DNA of 64,000 nt from Salvelinus alpinus (Eukaryota > Chordata > Actinopteri > Salmoniformes > Salmonidae). Below are positions 22,021-32,544 of the stretch, one piece after another. Below the pieces are notes generated by a model that was not told the DNA's origin, did no database searches, and saw only the letters and a program-made list of their open reading frames with translations. The stretch lies in NCBI RefSeq assembly GCF_045679555.1, contig NC_092122.1:12575043-12639042 (forward strand), given 5' to 3'. The translations under genes and the position numbers were made by a program. The stretch's first letter is position 1. Each line of letters starts with the position of its first letter.

Positions 22021-23216
22021 GGGCACTATTTATTTGGAAGGTGGGGAGAGAAATGTGGCTGGAGTAGGCTAACTGTAGCATCTCTGTGTCCGACGTGACA
22101 GTTCTTGCTGCAATGGGACCCTATTGGGGCTAAAATGCCATCCCTGTCCCTGTCTTACCCACAATAACCCCAATAACATGTCAATCTTGTGGCCCGTTTG
22201 GTCTAGTGGTAATGCCACAGCTTCTGGAACACATGTCTATAGTGTCAGAATAGGTTTGAATCCAGTCTAGTGCACTTTGACACGACCTCTGCCTGTCTTC
22301 TCCTCTCTCTATCTGTTATAAAAGCTGGCATTCTTACTTCCAGTGGAAAGAAACTCTTCAGAGAGCAGTCTATCTTGTCCAGGGAGGAGTGTTCTGTCTG
22401 TCCATGGCCCTTACGGGTCAGAGAGCAGTCTATCTTGTCCAGAGAGGCGTGTTCTGTCTGTCCATGGCCCTTACGGGTCAGGGAGCAGCAGTTTCTAGCA
22501 CCCAGTTGAGGCTCAGACACACAGTATGGAAAGAGGTCCCCATTGGACCACTGCCGCATTCTGGTAGAAGTGTTCCAGTAGAGTCTGATCCACATTTCAA
22601 ACTGCTGTGTCCATATTATGCTTTGGAATGCTGTGTAATCCTCTTGGGTGAGGATGCTCTCTAAGTCATCTACATTTGCTCGGCAAGCCGTCTGTGCCCC
22701 CTCCCATGTCAATGAACCTTGACCCATGTAATATTTAAGCTCTGAGTTTGATTGTGTGCTTAAGGACAGAAAATACACATTTGTCCTAAAAATGTCCTGA
22801 AAGAGACGGACATTGATGTTAAGTAATGTACCTAGACGGTTGTCAAAGGATACTGTAACTTATAAAGGTGACATTATTTGAAATGTACTATGTACTGTAC
22901 CAAGGTGTTAAGAATGATTAACCCCCTTCAAGTAAAGTGTTTTCATTACTTTGAAGTAATAGTTTACAAATATCAGACAAAGGAGAGAATGGATGAAAAA
23001 TCAACTTACTTTTCTGTCAAACAAAGGACATGGATTTGTGCATTCTCTCAAACCCCATACGTTTGCTATACGTTCATGAGCAACACACATTACATTGTGT
23101 ATATTCCAATATCCCAGATTGGGCCAAAATGCATGGTATTGGGATTGGACCCAGACAGGATCAGTGAGGTTCTGTGCTGACACTGCTCTCAGAGCTGCTA
23201 TCTGGTCCTCAACATT
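22021..23216 (-). pseudogene. Inverted copy of a two-CTLD lectin gene fragment
   Basis: On the minus strand, 22758-22345 is the second CTLD exon (YYMGQGSLTWEGAQTACRAN to DCSLKSFFPLEV). It has two copies of the 60-bp unit and has lost the terminal Cys of the domain through a small deletion. The acceptor has changed from TTAG|GC to TTAAG|C, which shifts the phase. The first CTLD exon is truncated: only its second half (NVEDQIAALRAVSAQNL onward, 23216-23005) remains. The intron SINE lies at about 22191-22285, here on the plus strand. The same lesions in the second CTLD occur in the pseudogene at 38.9 kb, so the two share a recent ancestor. Confidence 0.8.
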
Positions 23217-24380
23217 GAAGATGGTATTACCATTATTTTCACCCTCCAGCAAGAATGGTGAGATGGAGACACAAATCACAACAATGTAGAATGAATTGTC
23301 CACTTCCAGGTGGCATTGTTCAAAGAACTGTAAAGAAGGAGACAAACTCTTGTAGGTGTAACAGAATGACAGAATCCATGTTATCAAGTTAATCAACGTT
23401 TGGATATCATTAGAGTTTTCCCTGGTGTCATGGTTTGTTGACTGTGTCAGCTATTACAGTCATAAACACTGGCTCATGGATAGCAGGGGAGAGGTGTGGG
23501 GTTATTGCCCTTATTCATGTAGTTGATGGCTGTTATACATTATTCACCTTGATAAACCAAACACCATGAATCAGTTAGTGAAGGTTCAAAAGATTTGACA
23601 TCCTACAATTTTTGAATGATGTCATTTAGCATTCATCCAAATTGACAAAAAGACAGGGAAGTAAAACCACATACTACTTGTAACACTAAACTCCAACTAA
23701 ATAATCTATCAGGAACTATGCTTTGGTAAATACAGAATTACATTGCACTTTGTTAACACAATTGGGTATTAGGCTGCCATAGCCCTGCAGGTACCACATA
23801 TAAAACAGGACTTAATATACAATCACTGGAAGGTCTATGATACTCATATATTCAAACAGCAGGTTTCTAGCCAAAGGCATAGACAGGGGTAATTGTAATT
23901 ATACTGCAGTATGCTCTTATTGTACTATGTACAGGCTACTGCTGTCTAATTTTGATCAACTGACCTCTGATCTTGAACTTCCTCTAGTGGAGATTTAAAA
24001 TACTGGAAAATAAAACTGATTGGTCTTGCTGGGGCCCCTATGCTTTCCCTCACCTAGATGCTCTGAACACTGAGGTGTGCCTTATTATTGTAATGTAATA
24101 TGTGTTTATCATGGCCTTAAAAGGCAAATGGCAATGGCCATGCTTGCTTGATATGTTATTTAAAGTTACCAAAGGAAACCAGGGCCAAAGGAAACCAAGT
24201 CAAGAGGGCCCAAAAAATAGTATACTTCTTCCAGAAAGACAGATTTAGGGTAATACCATTACAGGGGAAGAACTGACATGAACATTTTCAACTGAGATTT
24301 ACCCATCATTTCCCTAAGCGCAAAGTCTTGATTTACCAATCAAATGAAGAGCAGGACATATCAGGTTCTCTAAACTGAGT
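23217..24380 (+). repeat. Lectin intergenic unit joined to the inverted pseudogene
   Basis: Plus-strand intergenic unit (first recognisable at ATTATTTTCACCCTCCAGCA) that matches 42865-44010 closely, including indels. No coding exon is recognised. The join with minus-strand lectin exon at about 23217 marks an inversion breakpoint. Confidence 0.7.
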
Positions 24381-24722
24381 GGACAAATTATTAGGAACAC
24401 CTTCCTAATTTTGAGTTGCAGTTCTTGACACACTCAAACCGGTGTGCCTGGCACCTATTACCATACCCCGTTCAAAGGCACTTAAATCTTTTGTCTTGCC
24501 CATTCACCCTTTGAATGGCAGACACACAATCTGTGTTTTAACTGTCTCAATGCTTAAAAATTATTCTGTAACCTGTCTCCTCCACTTTATCTACACTGAT
24601 TGAAGTGGATTTACAAGTGACGTCAAAAAGGGATCATAGCTTTCACCTGGATTTACCTGGTCAGTCTATGTCATGGAAAGAGCAGGTGTTCCTAATGTTT
24701 TGTGCCCTCCGTGTATATCTCC
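24381..24722. mobile_element. MITE-like non-autonomous DNA transposon, internally deleted
   Basis: Inverted ends of the type ACAAATTATTAGGAACACC and GGTGTTCCTAATGTTTTGTG flank 340 bp without an ORF. Compared with the fuller copy at 33858-34388, about 150 bp near the left end is missing. Confidence 0.65.
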
Positions 24723-25250
24723 ATGGGGATTGGAACTCTTGTCTTGGTCATATGCCAACCAAAAATAAATTGTTATCTTCATGTAAAAGTATATAGGAAA
24801 GGTGGGAATTTTTCAAATGTTTTGGCTCCTACAAGATCTTAAAAATTATATAAAGTGATACTAAAAATAAATTATAACATTATTACATGCTATGCTACAA
24901 CATATTTATTAAATACAATTTACTCAATGTGCATAAGTGGAGTCTCCCTTTTAGGTTGTTTGATTTACAATATAGGGACATAAACACAGTCTTGGTGGGT
25001 CCATGTCGATTAAAGCAGCCCCCCACACCATTCTGATTCAGAGGGGTTGGGTTAATTGTGGAAGAGACATTTCAGTTGAAGACATTCAGTTGTACAACTG
25101 ACTAGGTATCCCCCTTGCCCTTGCCCTTGCCCTTTCCATTTCACTATTTCTAGAAGGATCTTTCAGCAAGACAGCAGAGAGGCTTGATGAGGTTGACTGA
25201 GACAAGGGTGTGTTCAAAGAAGGAGGAGAGCAGATCCTCTTTATAAACAC
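24723..25250. other. Upstream flank of lectin gene 2
   Basis: AT-rich non-coding DNA. No gene is seen. Towards the right end it becomes the proximal promoter of the next gene. Confidence 0.4.
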
Positions 25251-25340
25251 TCCGGCTACAGTACAGTTCTCCACCTGTCTGCTCATCAAAACCAAACAAG
25301 CCTTGGAGAGAGAGAGACAGAGAGAGGAGGAGCCATAAAG
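25251..25340 (+). promoter_or_regulatory. Core promoter and 5' UTR exon of lectin gene 2
   Basis: TTTATAAACAC gives a TATA box at 25252-25257. A non-coding exon probably starts about 30 bases later and ends at AAAG|GTACGT (25340/25341), a strong donor. The layout (TATA, short leader with AACCAAAC, purine-rich GAGAG leader end) mirrors that of the gene at 54481-54559. A long first intron (25341-26386) with no recognised exon follows. Confidence 0.6.
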
Positions 25341-26386
25341 GTACGTTTCATTTTACTTTTACTAATGGGATATTACAAGCACTTCATCACTGTATAACAT
25401 CTTACATCATGACCGATATTTTGGTGTCAAAAAGCATTATTTTAAAGTTGTTATCTAGTAAATATGCCTAGTTTGGATCACAGTGACTCGCATAATGTAA
25501 TATTTATCAAGCAGAGAATTAGTCAGAAAATTTGTTTTGTTTTAAAGTGATTATGTAATGGCATGTAATACTGCAACAGCATGCCAGCTATAATTTTTAT
25601 CATATCACTTAAAACTTGATCAATGACATACGGTACTGTTTGTTTGTAATCTATATAGGTCAAGTTAAAAAAAAAGGGATTCTGTCCGCAAAATGTATTG
25701 TTTTCCTTAAATAGTTAACAGAGAATTAATTTATGATCCCTAGCCAGCTTGGGTGGAATTGAACTCATATATCAGCACTTAGTCCTACATACATTTTGGC
25801 TCACACAGTCTGCAGCTAAACCCACTACAATGACACACAAGATTGTGTGTCACTTTGTCAAATATTGGCATTAATAGATTGATGCCTCATTACAATTTGA
25901 GCAGAATTTGAGCAAAAAACATGTTTTCCTGTTAAAGGTGAAAGACAAAGGTACAGTTACTCCTGATTTCACTCCAAATCGTCCAAAACAGTTTATTTTA
26001 TGTCATAATAAGAATATTTAAAAGCATCACAACACCACAAACGTTTCATATTTCTTGAGGACAGAAGGGGGAGGAGAAAGGTTGAATCAAGCCGCTTCAG
26101 TCACTCTTTCCCTGTCAAATTAGTCAGAGTATCATACTCTATTTGCATAGTTAAATCCACTGGCTATTTTACATACTGTAGTTTTTACATTCATCTCGTT
26201 CATCCAGAAACAAATCAGCTGCTCAATGTTAAGGCTGTCACGAGAGACTTCTTTTCCATAACAGTTTGCATTCAATATCTCTTTCCTCAATCATAAAATC
26301 CTAATATCATCTTGTTTCTTATACATCTTTATAAAATATTTTCTAAAACAGACAAACACCTTTTTGCCCCTTCTACATCTTTTCAG

Positions 26387-26425
26387 TGGCTATGTGGCTC
26401 CCAACAGTGTTGGCACTGTTTCTGG
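26387..26425 (+). CDS. Signal peptide exon of lectin gene 2
   Basis: After a pyrimidine tract and CTTTTCAG the exon codes MWLPTVLALFLG with the last Gly split (phase 1) at CTGG|GTAAGA. The hydrophobic run is typical of a secretory signal. The start ATG (26392) is the only one in the exon and the same exon shape is seen at 55400-55438. Confidence 0.75.
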
Positions 26426-26674
26426 GTAAGAATTGTATTCCCTTTTCCCCAACATCTTTAAACTAAAAACAGCCCATCAATTAGACCTTGTATACTGACC
26501 ACACAGTATGCTGATATAGTTACCTTATTTGCTCTACTGTAACACATATCCATGTTTTTAGATCTCACTATCTATGTACAAGTTATACATATGCAACATA
26601 TACAACATACACATTACGTTTTGTGATCTTTCTTTTTACAGGATGAGAATGTTTAGACTGTTTTCTTTGCCCAG

Positions 26675-26749
26675 GTACAGCCCCTGACCTCTTCTTTACC
26701 CAGCAGTCCTTGGATGAGTCCTTCAGTGATACCAGAGCAGGTGAACCAT
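26675..26749 (+). CDS. Propeptide or linker exon of lectin gene 2
   Basis: A 75-bp phase 1-1 exon coding GTAPDLFFTQQSLDESFSDT and five more residues, between TTTGCCCAG and CAT|GTGAGT. It has no known domain; a decayed copy lies at 6780-6855. The position after the signal suggests a short acidic N-terminal linker. Confidence 0.7.
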
Positions 26750-26921
26750 GTGAGTGTACATGCTAATATGCTATATAAGACGTATCCTTCATGGTTTAGT
26801 GTAAATCAATCTAAATTGTAATATTGAGCATGGACAAGGCCATTTCTGTCACTTTTGTGCTAGTCTTTTAAATAATGTACTTGTAATCTAATTGAGAACC
26901 ACATTTGCCCCTATTCAACAG

Positions 26922-27052
26922 CTCACTGCTCACAGGGATTCCTGGTTGACAAAGACTTTGCTGGGAACGACATTCTGACGGTGTATGAACGGGACCACCA
27001 TCATTGCCAGCTTGCCTGCACTCAGAACCCTCAGTGTTCCTACTTCAGCTAG
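26922..27052 (+). pseudogene. First half of a PAN/apple domain, with a nonsense codon
   Basis: The exon (acceptor ATTCAACAG) codes HCSQGFLVDKDFAGNDIL, then HCQLACTQNPQCSYFS and a TAG stop at 27050-27052. The Cys pattern and order match the apple-domain first half coded at 56533-56710. There the exon runs on past YFTF to a phase-2 donor. Here the expected donor is not found, and a donor right after TAG would also be out of phase with the second half at 27297. The exon is therefore disabled. Confidence 0.75.
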
Positions 27053-27296
27053 GTGGTTAAAGAGTATAATCTACTTGAGTACTTGGGTTGCCTGTTTGGG
27101 TGGTGGTCGCACCACTTCTTTCTGTAAATAGTTGAAGGATGTGGCTAGAGAAATGTCACCTCTCTCATGGACTGACTGTGCATGAGATCAAAATGATAAA
27201 CAGTATTTGTTTACAATTACATTGATTACAATTTTTTTCATGTAAAATAGAAATGACTGGGAAGTGCATCAGTATTGTCTTGTACTTTCAAAACAG

Positions 27297-27391
27297 ATTC
27301 CATTGCTATCAAAAGCATACCTTTGGTCAACCAACTATGACAAACTATCCAGGAATCATATCTGGTTACACTAGGAAGGGCTGCAGTGAAG
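27297..27391 (+). CDS. Second half of the PAN/apple domain of lectin gene 2
   Basis: A 95-bp exon between CAAAACAG and GAAG|GTATGG coding FHCYQKHTFGQPTMTN and SGYTRKGCSE, which matches the second apple exon of the 54-61 kb gene (56849-56952, LCFLMTST and SGYSLKNCSG). It enters in phase 2 and leaves in phase 1. It is open, but its partner exon carries a stop, so it can be translated in frame only if splicing changes. Confidence 0.7.
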
Positions 27392-28035
27392 GTATGGACC
27401 AATATAACAAACTGCACACATATTACTTACAATTGTTAAACATGTTTTCAGCGTTCACAGTGTCAAGGAGTTGTAAATGAGCTCTAAATTGAGATGATGG
27501 AGTGATCTAGCACAACAACATTAGCATGAAAGGAGGTTTATTGAGCTTCAAATAACTTCAGCTCCTTTTTAATCCAAAGTAGTTTTATATTAACATTGAT
27601 GTCAGGTCGTGGGTGATTCCTACCAAAACCCAAACTAAAATTTCATCCATAGAGGTGTCCTTTGGAGGAAGGATTGTTGAAATAAACAGTATTTGGCATT
27701 TGTACCTTGAAGCATAATTGAGAAATATCTTACTGAAGTTTGAATATTTGTGACATGTTGGCCTTAATCTGGCTTCCTTTAAGACTCCAAGTGGAATCAT
27801 GTTTATCGAAATTTTTACATATTAATCAAAAATGAAAAGCTGAAATGTATTGAGTCAATAAGTATTCAAACACTTTGTTATGGCAAGCCTGAATAAGTTT
27901 AGAAGCAAAAATATCCTTAACAAGTCAGATAATAAGTTACATGGACTCACTCTTTGTGCAATAATATTGTTTAACATGATTTCTGAATCCCATAACGCTA
28001 AAAGTAGCAGAGATCCCAGTCTGGAACTTTGATAT
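27392..28035. other. Intron of lectin gene 2, containing a Tc1-like fragment
   Basis: Bases about 27800-27985 resemble a Tc1-type fragment also present at 37080-37180 (CTTTGTTATGGCAAGCCTG). The rest has no recognised content. Confidence 0.55.
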
Positions 28036-28545
28036 GGACGTAGAGTATATTATGAGTTGCACCCCCTTTTCCCCTTAGAACAGCCTCAATTCGTTGGGGA
28101 CTCTACAAGGTGTCGAAAGCTTTCCACAGGGATGCTGGCCCATGTTAACTCCAATGCTTCCCATAGTTGTGTCAGGTTGGCTGGATGTCCTTTGGGTGAT
28201 AAACATTGTTGATACACATGGAAACTGTTGAGCTTGAAAAACCCAGCAGCTTTGCTGTTCTTGACATACTCAAACAGGTGTGCCTGGCACCTACTACCAT
28301 ACCCCGTTCAAAGGCACTTAAATATTTTGTTTTGCCCATTCACCCTCTAAATGGCACACATAAACAATGTTTCAATTGTCTCAAGGCTTAAACATCCTTC
28401 TTTAACTTGTCTCCTCCCCTTCATCTACACTGATTGAAGTGGACTTAACAGGTGATATCAATGAGGGATCATAGCTTCACCTGAATTCACCTGGTCAGTC
28501 TATGTCATGGAAAGAGCATGTTTTGTACACTGAGGTTATGTCAAC
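28036..28545. mobile_element. MITE-like element in the intron before the first CTLD exon
   Basis: Shares CAGCCTCAATTCGTTGGGGA and TTCACCTGGTCAGTCTATGT with the copies at 33858-34388 and 37786-38283. The left terminus is eroded; no ORF is present. Confidence 0.6.
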
Positions 28546-28663
28546 AATCCTTCCTCTAACGGATCATTCTATGGATTATATTTAGTGAAAATCCCCAAAA
28601 GTTCTGTATTTATTTGGTTCTAGTTTCATGAGGAATCACCCCGTGCTTTGTCTGTCCACACAG

Positions 28664-28978
28664 GTCCAGCAGTAGAGATACCAGTGTTTACTCTGTTTAG
28701 TGAGGGGAGGAGCATGGCGGAAGCCCAGAAGTTCTGCAGGGAGTACTATAAGGAACTGGCCACCATCTTCAATGCTGAGGACCAGATAGCAGCTCTGAGA
28801 ACAGTGTCAGCACAAAGCCTCACTGACGCTGTCTGGGTCCACTCCCAATACAATGCTTTTTGTCCCAGAGTGGGCTATTGGAATCCACCAAATGCAAAGT
28901 GTGTTGTTCATAGACAAAGAGAAAAAGTATGGGGTTTGAGAGATTGCATAAATCCATGTCAATTTGTGTGCCAGAAAA
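28664..28978 (+). CDS. First CTLD exon of lectin gene 2
   Basis: A 315-bp phase 1-1 exon (TCCACACAG to GAAAA|GTAAGT) coding a C-type lectin-like domain: KFCREYYKELATI with the first helix Cys, an AVWVHSQYNAF core in the place of WIGL, and CVVHRQREKVWGLRDC then CQFVCQKS carrying the C-terminal Cys pair. No EPN/QPD or WND calcium motif is present, so classical sugar binding is not expected. Broken copies occur at 38411-38676 and, inverted, at 23005-23216. Confidence 0.85.
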
Positions 28979-29226
28979 GTAAGTTGATTTTGCATCCATT
29001 CTCTCCTTTGTCTGATATTTGTAAACTATTACTTCAAAGTAATGAAAACACTTTACTTGAAGGGGGTTAATCATTCTTAACACCTTGGACAGTACATAGT
29101 ACATTTCAAATCATGTCACCTTTATGAAGTACAGTATCCTTTGACAACCGTTTAGGTACATTTATTTAACATCAATGTCTGTCTATCAGGACATTTTTAG
29201 GACAATTGTTTATCTTCTGTCCTTAG

Positions 29227-29598
29227 GCACACAATCAAACAATTCCTCAGAGCTTAAATATTACATGGGTCGAGGTTTATTGACGTGGAAGAGGGCACAG
29301 ACGGCTTGCCGAGCCAATGGAGATGATTTAGCAAGCATCCTCACCCAAGAGGAATACACAGCATTCCAAAGCATAACAAAGACACAGTGGTATGATATGT
29401 GGATCGGACTCTACTGGAACACTTCTACCAGAATGTGGCAGTGGTCCAATGGGGACCTCTTTCCATACTGTGTGTCTGAGCCTCAACTGGGTGCTAGTAA
29501 CTGCTGCTCCCTGACCCGTAAGGGCCATGGACAGACAGAACACACCTCCCTGGACAAGATAGACTGCTCTCTGAAGAGACCGTTCCTTTGCACTGGAA
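29227..29598 (+). CDS. Second CTLD exon of lectin gene 2, the ancestor-like form of the 60-bp repeat
   Basis: A 372-bp phase 1-1 exon (TGTCCTTAG to TGGAA|GTAAGA) coding KYYMGRGLLTWKRAQTACRA, MWIGLYWNTSTRMWQWSNGD and, at the end, CCSLTRKGHGQTEH, SLDKIDCSLKRPFLCTG. It has the CTLD helix Cys, WIGL and the final FLC. No EPN/QPD or WND motif is visible. The stretch coding CSLTRKGHGQTEHTSLDKID is present once here; in five other places of the window it is repeated in tandem with a 60-bp period. The intron after it starts with the tRNA-derived SINE. Confidence 0.88.
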
Positions 29599-29652
29599 GT
29601 AAGACTGCCATCTTTTATTGAACAGACAGAGAGAGGAAAATATAGGCAGAGG

Positions 29653-29752
29653 TTGCATCAAAGGCACTAGGCTGGACTAAAACCTTTTCTGACACTATAG
29701 ACATGTGTTCCAGAGGCTGTGTCATTACCGCTAGACCAGCCAGGCCACAAGA
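29653..29752 (-). repeat. tRNA-derived SINE in the intron of lectin gene 2
   Basis: Minus-strand A box TGGTCTAGCGGTAATG and a weaker B box (GGTTTTAGTCC). This is the same insertion as in the other lectin copies. Confidence 0.6.
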
Positions 29753-30080
29753 CTGCCATCTCATTGGGGATATTGGGGGATGTAATACAGGGACAGGGAC
29801 TGTCACATGGGACATTGAGATGCTACATGTACCCTATTCCGGCCACCTCTCTCTCCCCAATCTCACTAGGAACAAATGAAAATGTTTGTTCATGTGGTTT
29901 CTAATATGATATAATAGTTCCATACTGGTAAACATAGAACACAGAGGCTTGCTGCTACACAGTTACAAAGTAATTTATAGTCTTTAAAGGACATTGGAAG
30001 AAAAGTGAATTATTTTTAGACAAATAAGCTGAATATCATTTGAGTGGCTGTCTGATCTTACCATTCCTGTGTCCTTCTAG

Positions 30081-30178
30081 AAAAGAGAATGAAGCAGACC
30101 ATTGTAAGGATGTCTCTGAAATCTATCTCAGGAGCTGACCTCAATGACCCAGTGGTAAAGGAACAGATGTTGGAGCAG
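30081..30178 (+). CDS. C-terminal tail exon 1 of lectin gene 2
   Basis: A 98-bp exon coding KRMKQTIVRMSLKSISGADL and NDPVVKEQMLEQ, entering in phase 1 and leaving in phase 0 at GAGCAG|GTACAG. A basic, helix-prone tail after two CTLDs with the motif DLNDP is, from memory, shared by many fish lectins annotated as macrophage mannose receptor-like or CLEC20A-like. Near-identical exons occur at 41836-41933 and 46264-46361. Confidence 0.75.
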
Positions 30179-30341
30179 GTACAGTAGTCCTACATCTCCC
30201 ACATCAGAAATCAACGTCATGCTCACTCATTTCACTCTTCTCATGATTATGAATAAAACTTGACATCACAAAGAATTACATTTAGGATACTCAATTAAAA
30301 TGAGGGCTGCTGACATTATCTAGTTTGATCATATCTCATAG

Positions 30342-30431
30342 ATCAGAAAGGAGTTTGCTAAGAACGGGAACTTCATCAAAGACCTGCGCTGGAGAGAAGG
30401 GGAGTGTGGCGAAGCCGGGTTGGATACCTGA
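30342..30431 (+). CDS. Last exon of lectin gene 2, cut by an LTR retroelement
   Basis: The exon starts IRKEFAKNGNFIKDLRWRE, matching the last exon at 42098-42235 (LRWREL then PNGDVF and about 20 more residues in that copy). After 30398 the sequence is retroelement; translation would add GECGEAGLDT and stop at 30429-30431. The lectin thus loses its last two dozen or so residues. The rest of the original exon and about 500 bp of 3' flank are missing on the far side of the insertion. Confidence 0.7.
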   Translation: MRKEFAKNGNFIKDLRWREGECGEAGLDT

Positions 30432-32175
30432 GCCAACTCCCCGGGCTTACCGTGGAGTGAGAGGGCGTCGTACTGGTCAGACACCGTGTTATGCGGTGTC
30501 CCCAGTACGCGTGCTTAGCCCAGTGCGGGCTATTCCACTTTGCCGCACTGGTAGGGCTAGGTTGGGCATCGAGCCGGGTGCCATGAAGCCGGCCCAACAT
30601 ATCTGGCCTCCAGTACGTCTCCTCGGGCCGGCGTACATGGCACCAGCCTTACAGGTGGTGTCCCCGGTTCGCCTGCATAGCCCAGTGCGGGCTATTCCAC
30701 CTCGCCGCACTGGCAGGGCTACGGGGACCATTCAACCTGGTAAGGTTGGAGAGGCTCGGTGCTCAAGAGCGCGTGTCCTCCTTCACGGTCCGGTATATCC
30801 GGCGCCACCTTCCCGCCCCAGCCCAGTACCACCAGTGCCTACACCACGCACCAGGCTTCCAGTGCATCTCCAGAGCCCTGTTCCTCCTCCACGCACTCTC
30901 CCTATGGTGCGTGTCTCCAGCCCAGTGCCTCCAGTTCCGGCACCACGCACCAAGCCTCCTGTGCGTCTCCAGAGCCCTGTACGCACTGTTCCTTCTCCCC
31001 GCACTCGCCCTGAGGTGCGTGCCCTCAGCCCGGTACCTCCAGTTCCGGCACCACGCATCAGGCCTATAGTGCGTCTCAGCCGGCCAGAGTCTGCCGTCTG
31101 CCCAACGCCGTCTGAACTGCCCGTCTGCCCAACGCCGTCTGAACTGCCCGTCTGCCCAACGCCGTCTGAACTGTCCGTCTGCCCAACGCCGTCTGAGCTG
31201 GCCGTCTGCCAAGCGCCATCGGAGCCATCCGTCTCCCCAGCGCCATCTGAGCCATCCGTCTCCCCAGCGCCGTCTGAGCCATCCGTCTGTCCCGAGCCGT
31301 TAGAGCCGCCCATCTGTCCCGAGCCGTCAGAGCCGTTCGTCAGTCAGGAGCCGCTAGAGCCATTCGTCAGTCAGGATCTGCCAGGGCCGCCAACCAGACA
31401 GGATCTGCCAGGGCCGCCAACCAGACAGGATCTGCCAGAGCCGCCAACCAGACAGGATCTGCCAGAGCCGCCAACCAGACAGGATCTGCCAGAGCCGCCA
31501 ACCAGACAGGATCTGCCAGAGCCGCCAACCAGACAGGATCTGCCGGAGCCGTCAGCAAGCCATGAGCGTCCAGAGCCGCCAGCCAGTCATGAGCCGCCAG
31601 CCAGTCATGAGCTGCCCTACAGTCATGAGCTGCCCTACAGTCATGAGCTGCCCTACAGTCATGAGCTGCCCGTTAGTCATGAGCTGCCCGTTAGTCATGA
31701 GCTGCCCGTTAGTCATGAGCTGCCCGTCAGTCATGAGCTGCCCGTCAGTCATGAGCTGCCCGTCAGTCATGAGCTGCCCGTCAGTCATGAGCTGCCCGCC
31801 CGTCAGTCATGAGCTGCCAGTCAGTCATGAGCTGCCAGTCAGTCCGGAGCTGCCAGTCAGTCCGGAGCTGCCAGTCAGTCCGGAGCTGCCAGTCAGTCCG
31901 GAGCTACCTCTCTGTCCTGAGCTACCTCTCTGTCCTGAGCTACCTCTCTGTCCTGAGCTACCTCCAAAATCATGTGGGGGCCTTGGGGAGGATTCTTAGG
32001 CCAAGGTCGTGGGCGAGGGTCGCCACTCAAAGGACGCTAAGGAGGGGGACAAAGACAGTGGTGGAGTGGTGTCCTCGTCCACCGCCGGAGCCGCCACCGC
32101 GGACAGATGCCCACCCAGACCCTCCTCTTGAGTTGTAGGGGTGCGTTCGGAGTCCGCACCTCAGGAGGGGGGTAC
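30399..32175 (+). mobile_element. Internal region of an LTR retroelement, 5'-truncated, with a Pro-rich repeat ORF
   Basis: The segment between the lectin exon and the LTR has an open frame up to 31812 that is rich in Pro, Ser and Glu and made of short tandem repeats: VCPTPSELP (about 31098-31240), RQDLPEPPT (about 31390-31550), SHELPVSHELP (about 31600-31810), then other-frame repeats to about 31970. No reverse transcriptase, integrase or 5' LTR is present. It ends in a purine tract (CAGGAGGGGGGTAC) next to the LTR, as expected of a polypurine tract. The ORF is probably the 3' accessory or untranslated part of the element; its function is unknown to me. Confidence 0.65.
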
Positions 32176-32544
32176 TGTAACGTCCTGACCAGAGTTATTA
32201 TGTGTTTTGCTTGTTTAGTGTTGGTCAGGACGTGAGCTGGGTGGGAATTCTATGTTGTGTGTCTAGTTTGTCTGTTTCTATGTCCAGCCTAATATGGTTC
32301 TCAATCAGAGGCAGATGGTAATCGTTGTCCCTGATTGAGAATCATATATAGGAGGCTTGTTTTGTGTTGGGATTTTGTGGGTGTTTGTTTCCTGTCTCTG
32401 TGATTGTCTCCACCAGATAGGTCTGTCTCGGTTTTTGCACATTTGTTATTTTGTATTGTTTGTAGTGTTCTTTATTAAACATGTTTAACACTAGCCGCGC
32501 TGCACTTTGGTCCTCTCCTTCACCCCTGGAAGAAAACCGTTACA
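32176..32544 (+). mobile_element. 3' LTR of the retroelement in lectin gene 2
   Basis: 369 bp from TGTAACGTCC to CCGTTACA with an inverted TG...CA end pair. It shares TATGGTTCTCAATCAGAG and GCGCTGCACTTTGGTCC-like strings with the solo LTR at 51842-52208, so the two belong to one family. It contains a TTTATTAAAC poly(A)-like signal near 32470. Confidence 0.85.
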
